In this document: in pieces, positions 8,901 through 17,942 of the stretch
How the letters are laid out: every line of letters begins with the position of its first letter
Position numbering within the stretch: position 1 is the stretch's first letter
Assembly (NCBI RefSeq): GCF_900199205.1
Contig: NZ_OBMJ01000001.1
Location: 1,793,501-1,857,500 of the forward strand
Direction: 5' to 3'
Length of the DNA: 64,000 nt
Source of the DNA: Streptomyces sp. 1331.2
GTDB lineage: Bacteria; Actinomycetota; Actinomycetes; Streptomycetales; Streptomycetaceae
The notes under the pieces: model-generated
Told to the model about the DNA's origin: nothing
Seen by the model: only the letters and a program-made list of their open reading frames with translations
Database searches by the model: none
Made by a program: the position numbers and the translations under genes

Positions 8901-9437
8901 GCCGGCTCCAACACTCGCCTCCACCCCGAGACCAGCTGGTACCTGCGGCACGGCGTCGACACGGCGCAAGCCCTGAAACTACTCACCTCCGGCATAACCT
9001 CGCGCCGTCTCGCCCATGCCATGGGATCCGTGGCGGCCGAGCAACGGATCCCATCCGCAGACATGAAGGAGTGGGTGACCGCCTGGCAGATGGAAGGCTG
9101 GATCTCGCTCTTTGGGCCCACGGCGCGGGAGATCGACGAACTGCTGGAGTACGTCCGCCAGCCACGGGACCTGATCGGCGAACTCATGGCCGACCGCACC
9201 CCCCTTGTGGAGGTGGCCCTCGACCCGTGGCAGGAACCAGCAGCGGGCGAAGCCACTCTGGTGCGGCCGAGCCCCAACTCGCCGACGCTCAGCGTCTTCG
9301 TCGGGCAGCTCTGGGCGGGATACATCCAGGTCCAGCACCAGGTCGACGTTCTCGCCGTGCTTGACAGCGGACTGCCGTTAAGCCTCTATCTGATGAACGG
9401 GCAGCTGACCATCGGGAAGGCACCGTCGTCCGGCTGA
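5895..9437 (+). CDS. DEAH-box SF2 helicase, HamB-like
   Basis: 1180 aa. The GTG at 5895 has an ideal AGGAG six bases upstream (5884-5888), inside the end of the nuclease gene. Residues 1-290 form an alpha-helical domain of unknown type. Motif I is VPTSAGKT at about 311-318, motif Ia includes YVSPMRSLGREM, motif II is VVDEAHH at about 412-418 (DEAH) and motif III LLSAAVGN. RecA2 motifs include a start-of-domain VLVVVATKKEARNTARA block, TLTDGVNLP and the arginine-finger motif VGRAGRAGRE at about 700-710. The arrangement is of the Ski2/Hel308 type. A C-terminal about 400 residues has no recognised domain. Coupling to the ExK nuclease suggests a DNA-translocating sensor in an abortive defence complex. 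Confidence 0.78.
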   Translation: MERTLDLQVLTHALGDHSGAILPTPAELLNLLTQLEIDALRADSGVPEDVLNTAWLLHGLAAVSPGAADYNPAQVRHAFAVSAHVLDLALAGAHDDTERLKMAFAAQAGYRRCEQDPNATAVYRAVERLVRTDVELPDHVETLALEAGVAFLGMDRPALTTALRAWRRQLAQLRTLLGRRFDRPDTLAGTMYGPAEAVVNAVHHLHQHLAFGGPEDLDSAVQLLGRVVGQQVGSGDLLARWVASHLLELSEDLSASSLYNLLPPGTPPAVARTFALSSPPVLTLWPPQRKLLELERGNPVDPATPRSLISVPTSAGKTLMAQLVICAHLAQASGRVLYVSPMRSLGREMRQALRGRLRLLGRRLAAELPDFPIGERGLGNLNDDVEILTPERLLHMLRHDPVESLDGVGLIVVDEAHHMARAQRGFVLEGLLAFCQVHPGAPRLVLLSAAVGNRASLASWLDPSRPPEEVYFSDTWRGPRRLHGLLSPHYMRDRVERTARKPTKKARGRVKAVVPMALRMALRPTTASKPTVLLTRELGRRSYAETYPGDWSRETLLAGGTASYRLFAAGAAYLTTKGSVLVVVATKKEARNTARAIAEHLEERAEAESLVTYLSETLGSEHPLVSCARKGVAYHHGALPDDVLEAVEDALRAGQLLAIASTSTLTDGVNLPVRTVIVHHSISGDFLSYERQRQMSDAELLNAVGRAGRAGRESEGWILLTRPVTPANADFDRLAPGDDQLRVTSALLDAEVLEQLAEAENRVRDDADEVLMLAGTLVADFVAYVWFTVDALGSMPALNSTPLKAVENLPALQLVEDPQERARWLSLAEKVAAVHAVTSPTTRRRWATTGTSLFSARNLDEVARWLAGEVRALTAHRDEAQWEGDFEGWPLAVEEWSLRRTLDFLTQHNVLDMLLRLPEVEGNWKFTDQEHRGKPLQVPVSQAITDWISGMPIPRLAQRWLPAVDRVWALEQTVDNISGTFEHALSWTLGALVHLVNTRLGDAGSNTRLHPETSWYLRHGVDTAQALKLLTSGITSRRLAHAMGSVAAEQRIPSADMKEWVTAWQMEGWISLFGPTAREIDELLEYVRQPRDLIGELMADRTPLVEVALDPWQEPAAGEATLVRPSPNSPTLSVFVGQLWAGYIQVQHQVDVLAVLDSGLPLSLYLMNGQLTIGKAPSSG

Positions 9438-9678
9438 CAGGGGCTGTCCGAGCCGGGCGGCGTCGACCTGCTCCGGCTGCCTGAAGGGTGCCTTTGAGAT
9501 GCACAGCTGCTGAGCAGCGGCTTTGCCGGTGAACGCTCTCGGGGCGTGATCGCTGGTCGCGGGTTCCCGAAGCGCAACGATCCGACTTCGCTCCGTGTCA
9601 ACGCCCTCCAAGCCGGGTCAAGGTCACGGCAAGCGCAACACCCACCCGCGGGATCACCTCACCTGCGCCTCCCGAGCA

Positions 9679-9695
9679 CTTGTCGCCACGACAAG
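9679..9695. promoter_or_regulatory. Dyad CTTGTCG-CCA-CGACAAG upstream of integrase
   Basis: A perfect inverted repeat with 7-bp arms and a 3-base centre, 135 bp upstream of the chosen integrase start. The arms are too short and the centre too small for a terminator, so an operator is the more natural reading. No experimental support is available. Confidence 0.4.
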
Positions 9696-9711
9696 GGATC
9701 GCCGCAGGTCA

Positions 9712-9817
9712 GACCTCCTTTGCGTTCCCTGGTGAGAGCGGGGTGAGTGCGACATCGCTCGACCTTCGGTCCGCAGCGCGAGAGCATGAGCATGGCAAAG
9801 TTGCACGACCTCCTTTG
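9712..9817 (+). repeat. Direct repeat GACCTCCTTTG (2 copies)
   Basis: Two identical 11-mers at 9712-9722 and 9807-9817, 95 bp start to start, the second ending 13 bases before the integrase ATG. Direct repeats next to an integrase gene are typical positions for arm-type recombinase sites or regulator boxes; which applies here is unknown. Confidence 0.35.
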
Positions 9818-9829
9818 GGGGCGATCACC

Positions 9830-11134
9830 ATGCGTTCCGCAGCCCACACCGGGCACGTCTTCCGCCGGTGCGGCTGCCGCGACCACAACGGCAAGCAGCT
9901 CGGAGCCAGCTGCCCCAAGCTCGCCACCGACCCCGATCACGGCACCTGGACCTTCTCCCTCGACCTCCCCTCCCCCGACCGGCACCGCAACATCGTCCGC
10001 CGCGGCGGCTACCCCACCCCCGAGGCCGCCCGGACCGCCCTTCGCCGGATGATCGAAGGGCACGCCGGCGGCTTCAACGCCGACCCCAACCAGACCATCG
10101 CCGACTACCTCACCGCCTGGCTCACGGACAAGAAGCTCACCCTCAAGCCCACCACCTACGTTCGCTACCGCGACTACGTCACCAACGATCTGATCCCCGC
10201 CTTCGGCCAGGTCAGGCTCGACGATCTCGGCCACTCCCACATCGCCGCCTTCGTCCACGCCCAACTCGACGCCGGCCGCGGCCAGGTGACCGTCCACCGC
10301 TGCCTCGCGACACTTTCCAGCGCCCTCGGCGACGCCGTCCGCCACCATCGGCTCCCCTACAACCCGGCACGCCCGACCGTCATCCCGAGACCCGCCGCAG
10401 CAGAACGGCAGATCTGGACCGTCCAGGACGCCATCCGCTTCCTGCACTCCTGCCGGGCCGCCGATCCGGCCTTCGCCGACCTCATCGAAGTCCTCATCGG
10501 CACCGGCATCCGCAAGGGCGAAGCCCTCGCCCTGCACTGGAACGACGTGCACCTACCCGAACGCGTCCTCTACATCCGGTACACGCTCTCCGCCGTCGAC
10601 AACAACCGCCTGATCATCACTTCACCGAAGACCCGCAGCAGCAAGGGATGGGTCGCCCTCTCCCCGCGTGTCGCCGTCGCCCTGCGCCACCGCGCCGAGG
10701 ACAAGAACCCCTCACCCACTCGGTCGATCCACGGCGGCTTCGTCTTCCACCGCCCCGACGGACGGCCCCTCCACCCGGAATACGTCCTCAACCACTTCCA
10801 CCAGCTCTGCCGCGAGTTCGGCGTCCCCCGCACCACCATCCACGATCTACGCCACCTCGCCGCCACCATCTCGATCACCGCCGGCGTCCCCCTCACCGTC
10901 GTCTCCAAGACCCTGCGGCACGCCACCCTGTCCGTCACCGCGAACATCTACGGCCACCTCACCACCCAGGCCGCCCGCGACGCCGTCGACACCATCGATC
11001 GCGCCCTCACCACCGCCGACCAGCCGGCGCCCACCCCCATCCGGCTCCCCCACCCGAGAACACCAGGGACTCACGCATCTCGGATCCCCAGACAACGCGC
11101 CACGGACAAGAACCCGACACAGAAGGCAAGTTGA
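9830..11134 (+). CDS. int: Tyrosine-recombinase integrase of a tRNA-Pro island
   Basis: 434 aa from ATG 9830, which has GGGGG about eight bases upstream; an upstream in-frame ATG at 9680 gives a non-conserved leader. The N-terminus has a short arm-binding domain with Cys/His (GHVFRRCGCRDHNG), then a SAM-like core-binding domain (about 80-180), then the catalytic domain with all expected residues: Arg228 (GTGIRKGEALAL), a Lys in SSKGWVAL, His338-x-x-Arg341 (HDLRH), His364 (LRHA) and the nucleophile Tyr374 (NIYGHL). It should catalyse site-specific integration and excision. Its 3' end lies 132 bp from tRNA-Pro, the likely attachment site. No excisionase is visible, so excision may be lost or need a factor encoded outside. 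Confidence 0.9.
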   Translation: MRSAAHTGHVFRRCGCRDHNGKQLGASCPKLATDPDHGTWTFSLDLPSPDRHRNIVRRGGYPTPEAARTALRRMIEGHAGGFNADPNQTIADYLTAWLTDKKLTLKPTTYVRYRDYVTNDLIPAFGQVRLDDLGHSHIAAFVHAQLDAGRGQVTVHRCLATLSSALGDAVRHHRLPYNPARPTVIPRPAAAERQIWTVQDAIRFLHSCRAADPAFADLIEVLIGTGIRKGEALALHWNDVHLPERVLYIRYTLSAVDNNRLIITSPKTRSSKGWVALSPRVAVALRHRAEDKNPSPTRSIHGGFVFHRPDGRPLHPEYVLNHFHQLCREFGVPRTTIHDLRHLAATISITAGVPLTVVSKTLRHATLSVTANIYGHLTTQAARDAVDTIDRALTTADQPAPTPIRLPHPRTPGTHASRIPRQRATDKNPTQKAS

Positions 11135-11266
11135 TGCCTACGCCCGAAGGGCGAGAAGATCCATCCCAGATCCCCGATATCACCATGCACTCACACGGCC
11201 CCGAAAACGCATCAAGGCCGTTTTCGCATCACTGCGAAAACGGCCTCCGACCTGCGAAAACGCCGG
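11135..11266. other. Integrase-tRNA junction, likely att region
   Basis: A non-coding stretch between the integrase stop and the tRNA-Pro 3' end, holding a strong hairpin (11215-11246) and a third partial copy of its TGCGAAAACG arm at about 11253-11262. The recombination core of such islands usually lies in the 3' half of the tRNA, so one attachment site probably overlaps 11267-11300. The partner site would be left of the window. Confidence 0.45.
11215..11246. terminator. Perfect 14-bp hairpin between integrase and tRNA
   Basis: AGGCCGTTTTCGCA pairs perfectly with TGCGAAAACGGCCT around a TCAC loop. It is downstream of both the plus-strand integrase and the minus-strand tRNA, so it can terminate either. 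The arms hold internal T/A runs but there is no separate long U tract. Confidence 0.6.
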
Positions 11267-11340
<74 letters not shown>

Positions 11341-11474
11341 TGGTCTCGGTGCCTGCAGTCAGGGCCTGGGGGGCTCTGCTGTGGGCTTCTCGACCTTGTC
11401 TCCGGTTGTCCCGGCGACGTGGAAAACAATACAGCACGTCGGGGGGTGCTCGCTGCCAGGTTTGGGGGTGAGGG

Positions 11475-12920
11475 TCAGGGGGTCGGGTGGCGGGCGTCGT
11501 AGGTGAGGAAGGCGGGGCGGCGGGCAGCGAGGAGGAGGACGGCGGCGACGCAGGCGAGGCCGCCGATGATCACGGAGGTGGCGGGGTTGGTGAGGGCGGC
11601 GACGGTGCCGGATTCGAAGTCGCCGAGGCGGGGGCCGCCGGCGACCACGACGATGAAGATGCCCTGGAGGCGGCCGCGCATCTCGTCGGGAGCCGCGACC
11701 TGCATCATCGTGTTGCGGAAGATCATGCTGATGGTGTCGGCGCAGCCTGCGACCGCGAGCAGCAGGAGGCCGAGCCAGAGGTTGTGGAGGGCGCCGAAGG
11801 CCGCGATGGCCAGGCCCCAGGCCGCGACGGCGGTGAGGATGGCGACGCCCTGGCGGTGGACGCGGCCGACCCAGCCGGAGAAGAGCGCGCCGGTCAGGGC
11901 GCCGACGGCCGGGGCGGAGACCAGCAGGCCGACGGTGCCGGCGTCGCCGCCGTAGAAGGTGACCGCGATGGCGGGGAAGAGGGCGCGGGGCATGCCGAAG
12001 ACCATCGCGGCCAGGTCGGCGAGGAAGCTGGTGCGCAGGTTGGGCTGCTCGCGCAGGAAGCGGAGGCCGTCGAGGACGGAGGCGCGGCCCTTGCGTTCGC
12101 CGAGCGGGCGCATGGCCGGCAGGCGCCACATCGCGTAGAGGGTGCCGGTGAAGGCGACGGTGTCGACGAGGTAGGCGGCCTGGGAGCCGTACGCGCCGAT
12201 GAGGACGCCGCCGAGCATGGGGCCGACGGTGAGGCCGAGGTTCATGCTGACGGTGTTCAGGGCGTTGGCGGCCGGGAGCTGGCGGGTGGGCACCAGCCGG
12301 GGGATCATCGCGGATCGGGCGGGCGAGCTGACCGCGAAGAAGCCGGCCTGGACGGCGACGGCGGCGTAGAGGATGGCGACCATGCCGAGGCCGGCCAGTG
12401 CCTGTGCCGCCAGGACGGCCGAGACGGCGGCCAGGCCGCCCGAGCCGATCAGGCCCAGTCGGCGCCGGTCGACGGTGTCGGCGATCGCGCCGCCGTAAAG
12501 GCCGAAGGCGACCAGTGGGACGAGCGAGAAGATGCCGACCAGGCCGGTCGCGAAGGCGGAGCCGGTCAGGTCGTAGACCTGGACGGAGACGGCGACGGCC
12601 GTCATCTGCTGCCCGATGGAGGAGATGGCCTGGCCGAGCCAGACCCGGCGGTAGTCGGGGTGGTCGCGCAGCGGGCTGAGGTCGGCGAAGGCACGCCGGT
12701 ACCACGGCCCGGGGGCGGCCACCGGGTCCGCGGGCAGGGCGGCGGTGGCCGCGGCGGCGCTCGCCTCGGCCTCGGGCACCGCCACATCGTCCACCGGCAC
12801 TGATGCGGGTCCGGCACCTGGTGCCGGACCCGCATCGCCGACGCTGCCGGTGCCGGTACCAACACCGGCACCTGAGGAGGCGGCCGACGCGGTGGAAGCG
12901 GAATGTTGATCGTTCGACAT
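11475..12920 (-). CDS. MFS transporter, EntS-like exporter
   Basis: 481 aa. The first about 70 residues are a Gly/Ala/Ser/Pro-rich cytoplasmic tail; the rest has about 12 hydrophobic segments. The segment after RRVWLGQAISSIGQQMTAVA and the loop GGAIADTVDRRRL at about 140-155 are the family's conserved helix-1 and loop 2-3 motifs. EntS-like and macrolide-efflux MFS proteins export siderophores or drugs; the substrate here is unknown and no siderophore cluster is present. It is a single gene on the chromosomal side of tRNA-Pro, with its stop about 135 bp from the tRNA 5' end. Confidence 0.85.
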   Translation of the reverse strand: MSNDQHSASTASAASSGAGVGTGTGSVGDAGPAPGAGPASVPVDDVAVPEAEASAAAATAALPADPVAAPGPWYRRAFADLSPLRDHPDYRRVWLGQAISSIGQQMTAVAVSVQVYDLTGSAFATGLVGIFSLVPLVAFGLYGGAIADTVDRRRLGLIGSGGLAAVSAVLAAQALAGLGMVAILYAAVAVQAGFFAVSSPARSAMIPRLVPTRQLPAANALNTVSMNLGLTVGPMLGGVLIGAYGSQAAYLVDTVAFTGTLYAMWRLPAMRPLGERKGRASVLDGLRFLREQPNLRTSFLADLAAMVFGMPRALFPAIAVTFYGGDAGTVGLLVSAPAVGALTGALFSGWVGRVHRQGVAILTAVAAWGLAIAAFGALHNLWLGLLLLAVAGCADTISMIFRNTMMQVAAPDEMRGRLQGIFIVVVAGGPRLGDFESGTVAALTNPATSVIIGGLACVAAVLLLAARRPAFLTYDARHPTP

Positions 12921-12983
12921 AGTTCCCCATGCTCCGCCCCGCCCCCGGCCGGGCCCGCACCGCCCCCGGACCAGGGCGGACCG

Positions 12984-13772
12984 CTACCGGCTCAGGACCT
13001 GCTTCTCCCCCGCCTCCACCACGAAGTCCAGCCGGTTGCCCGGCGGCGGGAACGGGCAGATGAAATGGTCCGAGAAGGCGCACGGCGGCAGGTAGGCCCG
13101 GTTGAGGTCGAGGACGGTACGGCCCTCGGCGTCAGGCTCCGGGAGGGTGATGAACCGGAAGCGGTAGGTGTCGCTGCCGCTGCTCGCGTCCGCGATCACG
13201 CCGCTGAGTCCCTTACCCGACCGGCTGACGGTCAGCGTGCGGTGCTCGCCGGCCACGGTGAAGGCGATCTGCCCGCTGACGGCCAGCGGGCGCTCCTTGC
13301 CGTCGGCGTTGGGGACGACGACCGACTGCGTCTCGTCCTCGAACGGGGTGAAGACGGCGGGTACGGCCCACTCCGGCGCGTAGGGGTGGGCGGAGATCCC
13401 CGCGAAGGCGGATCGCCGGGGGGCGGCCGGGTCGAAAACCCGCAGGGCGAGTTCGCCCTCGCGCTCGATCGGGACGAGCAGCAGGTCGCCCAGGGTCGCG
13501 GTGTCGGCGGCCGGGTCGCTGTCCGGGCGGAGCAGCACCTCACCGTCCACCGGCCCGTCCGCTCCGGCGACCGTGATGCCGTCGCCGGCCGCTGCCCGTA
13601 CCCGGATGCCCTCGGCGTCGGCCCACCAGCGCCCGGGCAGGCCGGGGATCTCGGTGGGCTCGGGCTCCAGCCAGTGCGTACCGGTGAGCGCGAGCTGGCC
13701 GTGCGGCGCGCTCACGGCCGCTGCCCGCCCGTCGCTCCAGTGCTTCCAGTCCTCCGCGGCCGTCGCGGTCAT
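12984..13772 (-). CDS. DUF1684 domain protein
   Basis: 262 aa from ATG 13772, which has GGGAGGG seven bases upstream. The conserved C-terminal signature is clear: LNRAYLPPCAFSDHFICPFP followed by PGNRLDFVVEAGE, as in DUF1684 proteins, along with PFEDETQSVVVPN in the middle. The family is cytosolic, roughly 200-270 aa, of unknown activity; the invariant Asn, Pro-Pro-Cys and Cys-Pro residues suggest an active or metal site. It lies 63 bp upstream of the MFS gene on the same strand and may be co-transcribed with it. Confidence 0.85.
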   Translation of the reverse strand: MTATAAEDWKHWSDGRAAAVSAPHGQLALTGTHWLEPEPTEIPGLPGRWWADAEGIRVRAAAGDGITVAGADGPVDGEVLLRPDSDPAADTATLGDLLLVPIEREGELALRVFDPAAPRRSAFAGISAHPYAPEWAVPAVFTPFEDETQSVVVPNADGKERPLAVSGQIAFTVAGEHRTLTVSRSGKGLSGVIADASSGSDTYRFRFITLPEPDAEGRTVLDLNRAYLPPCAFSDHFICPFPPPGNRLDFVVEAGEKQVLSR

Positions 13773-14039
13773 CGGTCCACCCTCCCGGTCGGTCCGCGGA
13801 CGGCCCGCCGTTCGGGCCGCCCGTCTCGGTCATCCACAACACCGCCCGCTCGGACGGATCATTCCCGCCGGCCCGAAGCCGCCGAAACTGCAACACCGCG
13901 GCAACGCACCGACACGGCGCTCAACACGCGGCCACAACCGGCCACGCCCGGCAACGCACCCTGCCACACACGCAATCGACGTCCAGGACAACACGACACC
14001 GCGCACCGGGCCGCGCACAAGGCCGCAGGGCATCTGTGC

Positions 14040-14909
14040 CTACCCGTCCCGGCGCTTCAGCGGCCGGAACAGCCCCTCCTGGACCACGGAGACCACCAGT
14101 TGCCCGTGCCGGTCGAAGATCTGTCCGCGTGCCAGGCCTCGCCCGCCGTGCGCGATCGGGGATTCCTGCTGGTAGAGCAACCAGTCGTCGGTCCGGAACG
14201 GCTGGTGGAACCACATCGCGTGGTCGAGCGAGGCCATGTCGAAGTGCCGCTCGCCCCACAGCGGCTCGACGGGGGCGCGGACGGCGTCCAGCAGCGTCAT
14301 GTCGCTGGCGTAGGTGAGGGCGCAGACGTGGATCAGCGGGTCGTCCGGCAGCGGGCCGTTGGTGCGCAGCCAGACCCCGCTGCGTGCCTCGACGTCGGTC
14401 AGCTCCTCCTTGGTCCAGCGCAGCCGGTCGACGTAGCGGACGTCGAAGGGCTGGCGGCGGGAGATGAACGGGGGCAGTTCGCCGAGCCGGGAGCCGACCT
14501 CCTCCAGTGCACTGGGCAGGTCCTCGGGGGCGGCGACCGTCGGCATCGGGTACTGGTGCTCGATGCCGCCCTCCTCGGGTCTGTGGAAGTCGGCGGTCAG
14601 GGCGAAGATCGACCGGCCACCCTGGATGGCGAGGACCCGGCGGGTGGTGAACGAACGGCCGTCGCGGAGCCGGTCGACCTGGTAGACGATCGGCACGCCG
14701 GGCACTCCCGGGCGCAGGAAGTAGGCGTGCAGCGAGTGGACGGGGCGCGCGTCGTCCACGGTGCGGCCCGCCGCGACCAGCGCCTGCCCGGCGACCTGGC
14801 CGCCGAACGTCCGCTGTAGCGCCTCCTCGGGGCTGCGCCCGCGGAAGATGTTCAGTTCGATCTGCTCCAGGTCGAGCAGATCGACGAGGTCGTCGACGGG
14901 GGTACCCAT
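14040..14909 (-). CDS. tesB: Acyl-CoA thioesterase II
   Basis: 289 aa from ATG 14909 (AGGAAG eight bases upstream; a GTG two codons earlier is too close to it). This is a double-hotdog TesB: N-terminal hotdog with RTFGGQVAGQALVAAGRTV and VHSLHAYFLRPG, C-terminal hotdog with SLDHAMWFHQPFR, which holds the catalytic Asp equivalent to E. coli TesB Asp204, and a final GQLVVSVVQEGLFR. It hydrolyses medium- and long-chain acyl-CoAs to free fatty acid and CoA in the cytoplasm. Two direct repeats of TCGAATTCTCC lie 48-76 bp upstream of the start and may be regulator sites. Length and motifs are normal for the family. Confidence 0.92.
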   Translation of the reverse strand: MGTPVDDLVDLLDLEQIELNIFRGRSPEEALQRTFGGQVAGQALVAAGRTVDDARPVHSLHAYFLRPGVPGVPIVYQVDRLRDGRSFTTRRVLAIQGGRSIFALTADFHRPEEGGIEHQYPMPTVAAPEDLPSALEEVGSRLGELPPFISRRQPFDVRYVDRLRWTKEELTDVEARSGVWLRTNGPLPDDPLIHVCALTYASDMTLLDAVRAPVEPLWGERHFDMASLDHAMWFHQPFRTDDWLLYQQESPIAHGGRGLARGQIFDRHGQLVVSVVQEGLFRPLKRRDG

Positions 14910-14956
14910 GAGCACGCTTCCTCTCCGGATTCCGGCCTCCGGGGCGCGGACTCCGA

Positions 14957-14985
14957 TCGAATTCTCCAGCTCACTCGAATTCTCC
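14957..14985. promoter_or_regulatory. Tandem TCGAATTCTCC boxes upstream of tesB
   Basis: Identical 11-mers at 14957-14967 and 14975-14985, 18 bp start to start, upstream of the minus-strand tesB gene. A related CTCCAG(C/T)TCACTCGAA string starts near 14964 and recurs near 15023. The spacing is compatible with cooperative binding by a repressor, but none is identified. Confidence 0.35.
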
Positions 14986-15027
14986 GGCGACCCGGGTCAT
15001 TCCCGCTCACCGGGCCCACACCTCCAG

Positions 15028-15107
15028 TTCACTCGAACGAGTGGTCGAGTCGTCGAGTGTCCGAGCCACCGGGTCGCCGAGTGGTCGAGCCGATCGAGTC
15101 GCCGACC
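15028..15107. repeat. Degenerate short tandem repeats (GAGTCG/GAGTGGTC)
   Basis: The stretch downstream of alkB consists of imperfect short units of the type GAGTGGTC/GAGTCGTC/GAGTCGCC. There is no coding potential. It is similar in style to the 8-bp repeats after der (20060-20126). Confidence 0.4.
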
Positions 15108-15115
15108 GGCCGCGG

Positions 15116-15865
15116 CTACGCCACCAGTCCCGACTGGCGCACCGTGATGTTGAGCCGCCCGACCAGCCCCAGCTCCGGATCCGCCGTCCCCGGCAGCGTG
15201 CGCACCACCCCGTGGTACGCGAAGCGGGCTTGGCCGCCGAACACCAGCAGGTCCCCGCTGGACAGTTCCAGGTCCGTCCATGGCCGGGTCCTGGTCTCGG
15301 TGTTCCCGAGCCGGAAGACGCAGCGGTCGCCGAGCGAGAGCGACACCACCGGCGCGTCCGTCCGCTCGTCGCGGTCCTGGTGGAGGCCCATCTTCGCGCC
15401 GTGCGGGTAGTGGTTGACGATCGCGACGTCCGGCTCGTACGACGCGGCGCCCTCGATCTCCGGGAGCGCGGCCCCGTACGCCCCGGTGACGGCCTGCCGG
15501 GCGAGGCGGCCCAGTTCGGGCGGGAACGGCTTGACCGGCGCGCCGTCCTCGGCGACCCGCCGGTACCCGTACGGGTACCAGTGCCACCCGAGGCTCACCA
15601 TGCGTACGGACATCATCCCGCCGGTGGGCATCCGCACCGCGTGCAGGCCGGCCGGCGGGCGGGACCACTCGCGGCAGGACGCGATCAGGCGCAGCTGCGC
15701 GTCGAGGCCCAGCCAGCCGGGGAGCAGGACGGCACCGGGGGCGGGCTCCGACCGCCCGCGCACCCCGGAGGCCCCTGAGGGACCGGAAGAGCCCGAGGAA
15801 CCCACGGAACCCGCGGAGCCCGAGTCCCCGGGCAGATCACCGAACAGCTCTCCCTGGACCACCCC
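15116..15865 (-). CDS. alkB: AlkB-type alkylated-DNA repair dioxygenase
   Basis: 249 aa from GTG 15865, chosen because AGGGAGG lies about eight bases upstream; the longer GTG start at 15883 would put this Shine-Dalgarno inside the gene. A Ser/Gly-rich linker (about residues 15-45) precedes the Fe(II)/2-oxoglutarate domain: substrate loop GGMMSVRMVSLGWHWY, iron ligands in GLHQDRDE (His, Asp) and AYHGVVR (His), and 2-oxoglutarate-binding arginines near GRLNITVR. The enzyme oxidatively removes N1-methyladenine and N3-methylcytosine from DNA. It is a single gene; the Ser-rich N-terminal linker is not part of the family core. Confidence 0.9.
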   Translation of the reverse strand, partial: GVVQGELFGDLPGDSGSAGSVGSSGSSGPSGASGVRGRSEPAPGAVLLPGWLGLDAQLRLIASCREWSRPPAGLHAVRMPTGGMMSVRMVSLGWHWYPYGYRRVAEDGAPVKPFPPELGRLARQAVTGAYGAALPEIEGAASYEPDVAIVNHYPHGAKMGLHQDRDERTDAPVVSLSLGDRCVFRLGNTETRTRPWTDLELSSGDLLVFGGQARFAYHGVVRTLPGTADPELGLVGRLNITVRQSGLVA

Positions 15866-15954
15866 ACCATCCTCCCTCACCACCCCCGCCCGAGCCCCTG
15901 CCCGAGCTCCTGCCCGAAGTAGAGCCGGTGCTCACCCGACGCCGCCCCCGAGCC

Positions 15955-16386
15955 CTACCAGCCCCGCTCCTGCCCGGCCCACCGCCCACCGGCCCCCGCG
16001 CCGCCTCCGATCAGGCCCAACTCCCGAGCGCAGGACGGCCACGCCTCCCACCCCTGGCGCCGCACGATCTCCTCGCCGACGGTGGTCTGCTCCCGCCGGC
16101 CTGCATGGTCCGGGCGGTCGGCGAAGCGCAGGCCGCCGGACTCCTCCCAGGTGGACGGCCGGATCTGCAGCCCGCCGTAGTAGCCGTTGCCGGTGTCCGC
16201 CTGCCAGTCGCCGCCGCTCTCGCAGTCGGCGAGCGCGTCCCACACCAGGTCCGCGACCACCCGGGCCGCGACCGGAAAGGCCGCGCCGGCCCGTACGCCT
16301 CCTGCGGCGGCGGCGAGCACCAGCGCCACCGCGGAACCCGCCCGCACCACGGCCCGACCAATGCGTTCATCACACGACTGCGGCAT
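15955..16386 (-). CDS. Rpf-like transglycosylase, short secreted form
   Basis: 143 aa from ATG 16386. An N-terminal signal or anchor (AVVRAGSAVALVLAAAAGG) is followed by the resuscitation-promoting-factor catalytic domain: VWDALADCESGGDW with the catalytic Glu, then TGNGYYGGLQIRPSTWEE and a C-terminal WPSC. Rpf proteins are lysozyme-like enzymes cleaving peptidoglycan, active in spore germination and dormancy exit in actinobacteria. Unlike its neighbour at 16582, it lacks a LysM domain. The two genes are in tandem, about 195 bp apart, on the same strand, suggesting duplication of the catalytic domain. Confidence 0.85.
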   Translation of the reverse strand: MPQSCDERIGRAVVRAGSAVALVLAAAAGGVRAGAAFPVAARVVADLVWDALADCESGGDWQADTGNGYYGGLQIRPSTWEESGGLRFADRPDHAGRREQTTVGEEIVRRQGWEAWPSCARELGLIGGGAGAGGRWAGQERGW

Positions 16387-16581
16387 GGCAGCCGACCCTA
16401 GGCACGCCGCGCACCCACTCGCCCCCACCTGCCCAGACACGCCGTGGAACACCGCGAAACGCCGACGGCCGCTCCCCCACTCGGCGGAGGACCCGCGCGG
16501 GTGGAGAAGCGGCCGGAAGCCGGAGCCGCTGTCGGCCGGACCGAACGCCCGGCTGACAGTGGTTCAGGAAGGCTCGGAGCC

Positions 16582-17942
<1,361 letters not shown>

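Larger units (their letters stand above)
9438..9829. other. Gap before the integrase; no gene recognised
   Basis: About 390 bp. I looked for a short HTH excisionase, as found next to integrases of pSAM2-like elements, and see none. The stretch holds a perfect 7-bp-arm dyad (9679-9695) and two copies of GACCTCCTTTG (9712-9722 and 9807-9817). These are better read as control or recombinase arm sites than as coding sequence. Confidence 0.45.

Noticed and set aside
9438..9680. A small excisionase gene before the integrase
   Set aside because: No frame with an HTH-like pattern or Shine-Dalgarno could be found.
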